Source: Terrisporobacter glycolicus ATCC 14880 = DSM 1288 (GTDB lineage: Bacteria; Bacillota; Clostridia; Peptostreptococcales; Peptostreptococcaceae). From it: DNA of 64,000 nucleotides. Made by a program: the position numbers and the translations under genes. The stretch is from the NCBI RefSeq assembly GCF_036812735.1, contig NZ_CP117523.1, positions 3,100,001-3,164,000 of the forward strand, read 5' to 3'. This document shows, piece after piece, positions 60,612-64,000 of the stretch; within the stretch, counting starts at the first letter, position 1; each line of letters starts with the position of its first letter. Below the pieces are notes generated by a model. It had not been told where the DNA came from. It was given only the letters and a program-made list of their open reading frames with translations, and did no database searches.

Positions 60612-60989
60612 TTATGATATTGGTCTTAGTAAATAAACAACTAATGCAGAAATAACTATATCTATTATTACTATCACATTGTAAAGAGAGAAATTGCTAG
60701 TTTCTATCATCATTAAAGCAAAAATCACATTTAATGCAGATCCTACAAATATAAGAGTAATCGCCAGTTTTTTGCCTTTAAAACAAAAGTATAACAATAA
60801 AAATGATATTGAGGCTGAAATAATTAAACCTATAAAAGTATTATTAAAACCAAATGTAACACTTCCTGCTAAAGTTTCATCATTCACATTAAGAATTACA
60901 AAGTTTCCAAAAATATATGAGTATAAAGCATATACTATTAAAACTGCCTTAGACATAGTACTAAGTTGATTTTTATTTTCCATATCCAT
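60612..60989 (-). CDS. Small four-helix membrane protein
   Basis: 125 residues from ATG 60989, which has GGGGGAAA upstream; the in-frame ATG five codons earlier is closer to the SD than usual. Four membrane helices: AVLIVYALYSYIFGNFVIL, NTFIGLIISASISFLLLYFC, KLAITLIFVGSALNVIFALM and YNVIVIIDIVISALVVYLL. It lies 31 bases after the BlaR-like gene. The family is not recognised. Its position suggests that it is induced through BlaI. Confidence 0.8.
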   Translation of the reverse strand: MDMENKNQLSTMSKAVLIVYALYSYIFGNFVILNVNDETLAGSVTFGFNNTFIGLIISASISFLLLYFCFKGKKLAITLIFVGSALNVIFALMMIETSNFSLYNVIVIIDIVISALVVYLLRPIS

Positions 60990-61020
60990 ATGTATTTCCC
61001 CCATTTGTCTTGTAATTAAT

Positions 61021-63189
61021 CTATTTAAATATAAAATAATATTCTTTAGAATTAGCTAGAAATTCTCCATATATTTTATCATTCAAATATTCTAATTTAG
61101 ATATATCCTTTATTTTCAAATTAGAATATTTATTTTCTTTAGCTTTTAATTTAGTTTTAAATTCAACTATCTTAGCTAAATCTCCTATATGAATTTTATC
61201 TAAACTTATTTCCATTGTCTTATTACTCTTGTTTTCTATATATAACCCATACTCCGCATTATTGTTAATTATAGATATATTTTTTACTGTAATCTTAAAA
61301 TCTTCATTATCTATAAATACTGGAACCATATCACCAGAATATAGTTGAAGATTTTCACCATCTATTTTTTCGAGTCTCTTTCCACTGATTTTATATTGCA
61401 TACGCTCCAATTCTTCTTTATCTTCATTATATTTAATAAAAGTTAGAATTTTTGAAGACTTATCATACTGAGTTTCATAAATATATCTTTTTTTATCTAC
61501 CAACTCTTCTTTAGTACCTATCCACTCTGGATAATTCCATAATCCTTCCATATCAGCTCTATTTGCCATGGCTAGCTCATCTATGTATTCTTTTTCAACA
61601 TATTCAGTTGTTACTTTACATTCTCTTCCTATACTTTTTACATAGGATTGTGCTTGATTGTTAACATCATTTAATAATTTATCTGTGTAATTACCATTTA
61701 AGGCTTCATGCGCTTCTTTTTTAGGAAACATTTTAAGTACAGAATCTTTGTAATCTTCCCCATCATTTGCCTCTTCACTTTCTAAATAATAATATCCGGC
61801 TTTTGTTGTTAAAAATTGGCCTTCTTTTACCTTAGAAAATTTTATTCTTATCGGTATATTATAACTTGCACTTGTCATACTAAATATGTCGTTTTCAAAG
61901 CTATAATGCCCATAAGTTGCCATAACATAAACTTCAACGGAATCATCATTCTCCTTCTTTCCTAATATTACATGACTTTCCACATTTAATTCTCCACTGA
62001 AATCTACACCATTCCAGTCTTTTATATAATTATCTACTATAGCTTTTGATATCGCTTGATTTAAATCCTGTAAGTCAGCTTTTTCTGTAGCTAATAGCAC
62101 AGTATTATCCTCTTTATTTATAACCTTGCCATTAGTAAGAAGAACTCCACATAAAACAAATAAACAAGTTATTCCTGTTACAGCAAATATCCTTTTTCTC
62201 CTTGTAAAATATTTTGAGTTTTTAATTAACTCAACTCTCTTTTTTATAGTTTTTTTATCATCTGTCATATTTAAACCTATAATTAATCTTTTGTTTCTAT
62301 TAACTTTTTCTAATACAGTAAGCATAGTAAGACCGTACTTATTATGCTCTTTTTCATTTAAAACTGATAAGACCCTTTCATCACAAGCCATCTCCATATC
62401 ATTTCTCACATGTTTAAATAAATACCAAACTAAAGGGTTAAACCAATGAATACACTGCAAAACAACCAATATATTATCAACATAAGTATCTTTACTTTTG
62501 AAGTGGCATAATTCATGTAAAAATATATGTTGTAATTCTTCTATACTCAAATCAACTAAATTGCTTGGTATAATAATTCTAGTTTTAAATGCTCCAACTA
62601 AAGACGGTGAATTTATCATATCATCAACTACAAGATTAATTTTTCTTTTTATATGTAATTTTTCCTTACATTCTTTCAAAATATTTTCTAAATAATCACA
62701 TTTATAATTTTCTTTTTTTCTAATATTTTTTATAAAATGCAAATAAATTATAATGTAAGTAGTTAAAGTTAGAATTAAACCACTTATCCAAATAATTGGT
62801 ATTATACTTTTAAAAATACTTTTTTCACTTTCCACATTAATAGTTGAAGAACTTGAACTATTAGTAACATTTTCATGAGCCAAATTTTCACTTGAACCAC
62901 TTTCATAATTTTCACCAACAGTATAATTTATGCCTTCACTAATATTAGGCATGTTAACAGTATTTCTATCAACTTGACTGTTTATTTTTACAGGTATTTT
63001 ATTAAATAAACTTAAACTACTTTCTGGCCCAAATGGAAATGCTAGCTTAATAATTAATATCATCCATAATAAATAAGCATATTTTTTATTAATTCTATTT
63101 TTCAGTAAGTTTTTTATTAGTAATATTACTACTCCCGTTATACTACCATAAATAGTAGCGTTTAATATGTACCCCCATATATTGCACAT
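61021..63189 (-). CDS. BlaR1/MecR1-like M56 membrane metalloprotease with non-penicillin-binding C terminus
   Basis: 722 residues. N-terminal membrane helices carry the M56 peptidase with zinc motif HIFLHELCHFKSKDTYVDN and the partner NDMEMACDERVLSVL. The third membrane part ends near 370. The outer C-terminal part (about 380-722) lacks the SxxK, SxN and KTG motifs of penicillin-sensing domains. It instead shows a mixed region and a final Ig-like beta domain (DFKITVKNISIINNNAEYGL). It should cleave the BlaI-like repressor encoded just upstream when an unknown signal arrives. SD AGAGGTAG. Gap to blaI-like gene: 14 bases. Confidence 0.9.
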   Translation of the reverse strand: MCNIWGYILNATIYGSITGVVILLIKNLLKNRINKKYAYLLWMILIIKLAFPFGPESSLSLFNKIPVKINSQVDRNTVNMPNISEGINYTVGENYESGSSENLAHENVTNSSSSSTINVESEKSIFKSIIPIIWISGLILTLTTYIIIYLHFIKNIRKKENYKCDYLENILKECKEKLHIKRKINLVVDDMINSPSLVGAFKTRIIIPSNLVDLSIEELQHIFLHELCHFKSKDTYVDNILVVLQCIHWFNPLVWYLFKHVRNDMEMACDERVLSVLNEKEHNKYGLTMLTVLEKVNRNKRLIIGLNMTDDKKTIKKRVELIKNSKYFTRRKRIFAVTGITCLFVLCGVLLTNGKVINKEDNTVLLATEKADLQDLNQAISKAIVDNYIKDWNGVDFSGELNVESHVILGKKENDDSVEVYVMATYGHYSFENDIFSMTSASYNIPIRIKFSKVKEGQFLTTKAGYYYLESEEANDGEDYKDSVLKMFPKKEAHEALNGNYTDKLLNDVNNQAQSYVKSIGRECKVTTEYVEKEYIDELAMANRADMEGLWNYPEWIGTKEELVDKKRYIYETQYDKSSKILTFIKYNEDKEELERMQYKISGKRLEKIDGENLQLYSGDMVPVFIDNEDFKITVKNISIINNNAEYGLYIENKSNKTMEISLDKIHIGDLAKIVEFKTKLKAKENKYSNLKIKDISKLEYLNDKIYGEFLANSKEYYFIFK

Positions 63190-63203
63190 ACTCTACCTCT
63201 TTT

Positions 63204-63569
63204 CTATTCATCCCTTAATATATCTTTTAACTCTTCAATTTCTGCTTTAGATAACTTCTTGTCTTTTACAAAACTAAGAACCATTTTATTTATTGATCCA
63301 CTATAAAGTTTTTCTAAGAAAGACTTGCTTGCATAATTTTTATACTCTTCCTCGCTTATGCTAGCACTGTAAATATAAGATTTTTTATTGCTCTTATCCA
63401 CATTTACAAAATCCTTTGATACAAGCCTTGTTATAAGAGTTTGTATAGTTTTTGGTTTCCACTCACTTTTATCTTTTAAATTTTCTATAATTTCAGCACT
63501 TGTTGCCTCTTTATATTTCCATAATACTTTCATTACTTCTAGCTCAGATTCAGAAATATTCTGTTTCAT
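63204..63569 (-). CDS. BlaI/MecI/CopY family repressor
   Basis: 121 residues. Winged HTH: ISESELEVMKVLWKYKEATS, AEIIENLKDKSEWKPKTIQT, LITRLVSKDFVNVDKSNKKS, the family signature with KPxTIQTLxxRL. The C-terminal helix pair dimerises and contains the region usually cut by BlaR (YKNYASKSFLEKLYSGSINK). SD AAGGAGG. It represses its own operon through the two operators just upstream. Confidence 0.95.
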   Translation of the reverse strand: MKQNISESELEVMKVLWKYKEATSAEIIENLKDKSEWKPKTIQTLITRLVSKDFVNVDKSNKKSYIYSASISEEEYKNYASKSFLEKLYSGSINKMVLSFVKDKKLSKAEIEELKDILRDE

Positions 63570-63590
63570 TGATTAACCTCCTTTTAAAAC

Positions 63591-63642
63591 TTACACTTGT
63601 AATCTTTAATTAAATCTTACAAGTGTAATCCAAGAATGTCAA
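63591..63642 (-). promoter_or_regulatory. BlaI-type promoter with twin operators
   Basis: TTACA-CT-TGTAA (63591-63602) and TTACA-AG-TGTAA (63617-63628) are reverse complements of each other, match the TACA-N2-TGTA core of BlaI/MecI sites, and have centres 26 bases apart. TTGACA (63642-63637) and TAAGAT (63619-63614) on the reverse strand form a promoter with a 17-base spacer that the upstream operator overlaps. Confidence 0.92.
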
Positions 63643-63649
63643 CCTTTTT

Positions 63650-64000
63650 TTAAAAATACAAATCGTTAAGTTTTCCTTCTATTTCATTAATGGGAATTTT
63701 AAATTTTGGAATACCTACGTAGTAAGGTGCTATTTCATACAATTGAAAATAAATTACTAATTTATCATTTTCTAAATAAAATCCTTGATTTTCATCTATA
63801 CCTTTAAATCCTTCTTTACCTGTAAAATATAAATCCTTATTTTTTTTAATTTCTTTTTTTATATAAGTATTTATAATACTTTTATAGTTTACATTATCTT
63901 TAAAAATATTTTTTAGCTTTAGCTCTTCTCCGCTTTTTAAATTATAATTAAAAGATTTTAGTACAGACATTCCATGTGCTCCACCTGTAAACTCATAAGT
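63650..64000 (-). CDS. DUF3298 (RsiV-like) domain protein, C-terminal part (runs off the right edge)
   Basis: The open frame continues to the window edge, giving 116 residues of the C terminus. It begins TYEFTGGAHGMSVLKSFNYN; the TGGAHG motif and the following SFNYNLKSGEELKLKNIF, then NQGFYLENDKLVIYFQLYEI and APYYVGIPKFKIPINEI, are the DUF3298 signature known from the anti-sigma factor RsiV and other exported proteins. The internal ATG at 63970 is not the start. The rest, including any signal peptide or anti-sigma part, is outside the window. Confidence 0.88.
   Translation of the reverse strand, partial: TYEFTGGAHGMSVLKSFNYNLKSGEELKLKNIFKDNVNYKSIINTYIKKEIKKNKDLYFTGKEGFKGIDENQGFYLENDKLVIYFQLYEIAPYYVGIPKFKIPINEIEGKLNDLYF

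Noticed and set aside
1-64000. Insertion sequences, prophage or integrative elements
   Set aside because: No transposase, integrase, phage structural gene or paired attachment repeats were recognised; the islands of interest appear as ordinary operons.

Overview
The window is strongly AT-rich and reads like a low-GC, Gram-positive, anaerobic Firmicute. The best guess is a Clostridia or Peptostreptococcaceae species (Paraclostridium, Paeniclostridium or Clostridioides type); this is inferred from style and gene families, not proven. Supporting signs are purine-rich Shine-Dalgarno (SD) sites, many lipoproteins with an LxGC lipobox, a class I c-di-GMP riboswitch, a ribose ABC operon, ECF transport, cohesin and dockerin modules, and BlaI/BlaR-type and PadR-type regulators. 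A decayed ilvB-ilvN remnant suggests loss of branched-chain amino-acid synthesis at this locus.

Layout. 1-2.5 kb: edge of a MATE exporter, a degenerate tRNA-Lys, a cyclophilin lipoprotein and, opposite it, a c-di-GMP-I riboswitch whose read-through RNA displays CCCC in hairpin loops. 2.5-9.7 kb: GNAT and VTT/DedA-like proteins, LexA-boxed dinB, a dicarboxylate/glutamate symporter, a leucine-rich-repeat protein and a lipoprotein. 9.9-14.6 kb: rbsKDACB. 14.6-20.8 kb: a hypothetical protein, the ilvBN remnant, a Na+/H+ antiporter, a zinc ribbon, a beta-trefoil-like protein and a Smr-less MutS2. 21-24.7 kb: modABC with a divergent HTH/PBP-like regulator.

24.8-39.4 kb is the most unusual part. 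A six-gene operon encodes an ECF transporter (S component, fused double ATPase, EcfT), a DUF4430 lipoprotein, a membrane-anchored cohesin and a transcobalamin-alpha-like barrel carrying a dockerin. Upstream lie two more secreted proteins, one with DUF4430, FIVAR, Ig-like and FN3 domains, and one of 1493 residues that joins DUF4430 and the alpha barrel in one chain. A LuxR-type response regulator with a degenerate receiver follows. The palindrome GTAGTACTAC, or a close variant, sits upstream of all three structural units and of the regulator. I read this as a surface ligand-capture and uptake system built like a split transcobalamin, held together by cohesin-dockerin pairing. Cobalamin or a corrinoid is the likely but unproven ligand.

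39.6-55.5 kb is mostly housekeeping or accessory: a HAD phosphatase, YkvA, pentapeptide-repeat and B3/B4-domain proteins, ferritin, a TetR/MMPL/YhgE-like cluster with a consensus promoter holding operators, an HD hydrolase, transporters, a REC-HD-GYP c-di-GMP phosphodiesterase and a PfkB kinase. 55.5-64 kb holds stress or antibiotic-sensing cassettes: PadR-DUF2812, an FtsX-type ABC pair, and BlaI/BlaR-like regulators with twin operators, ending in a DUF3298-type protein cut by the window edge.
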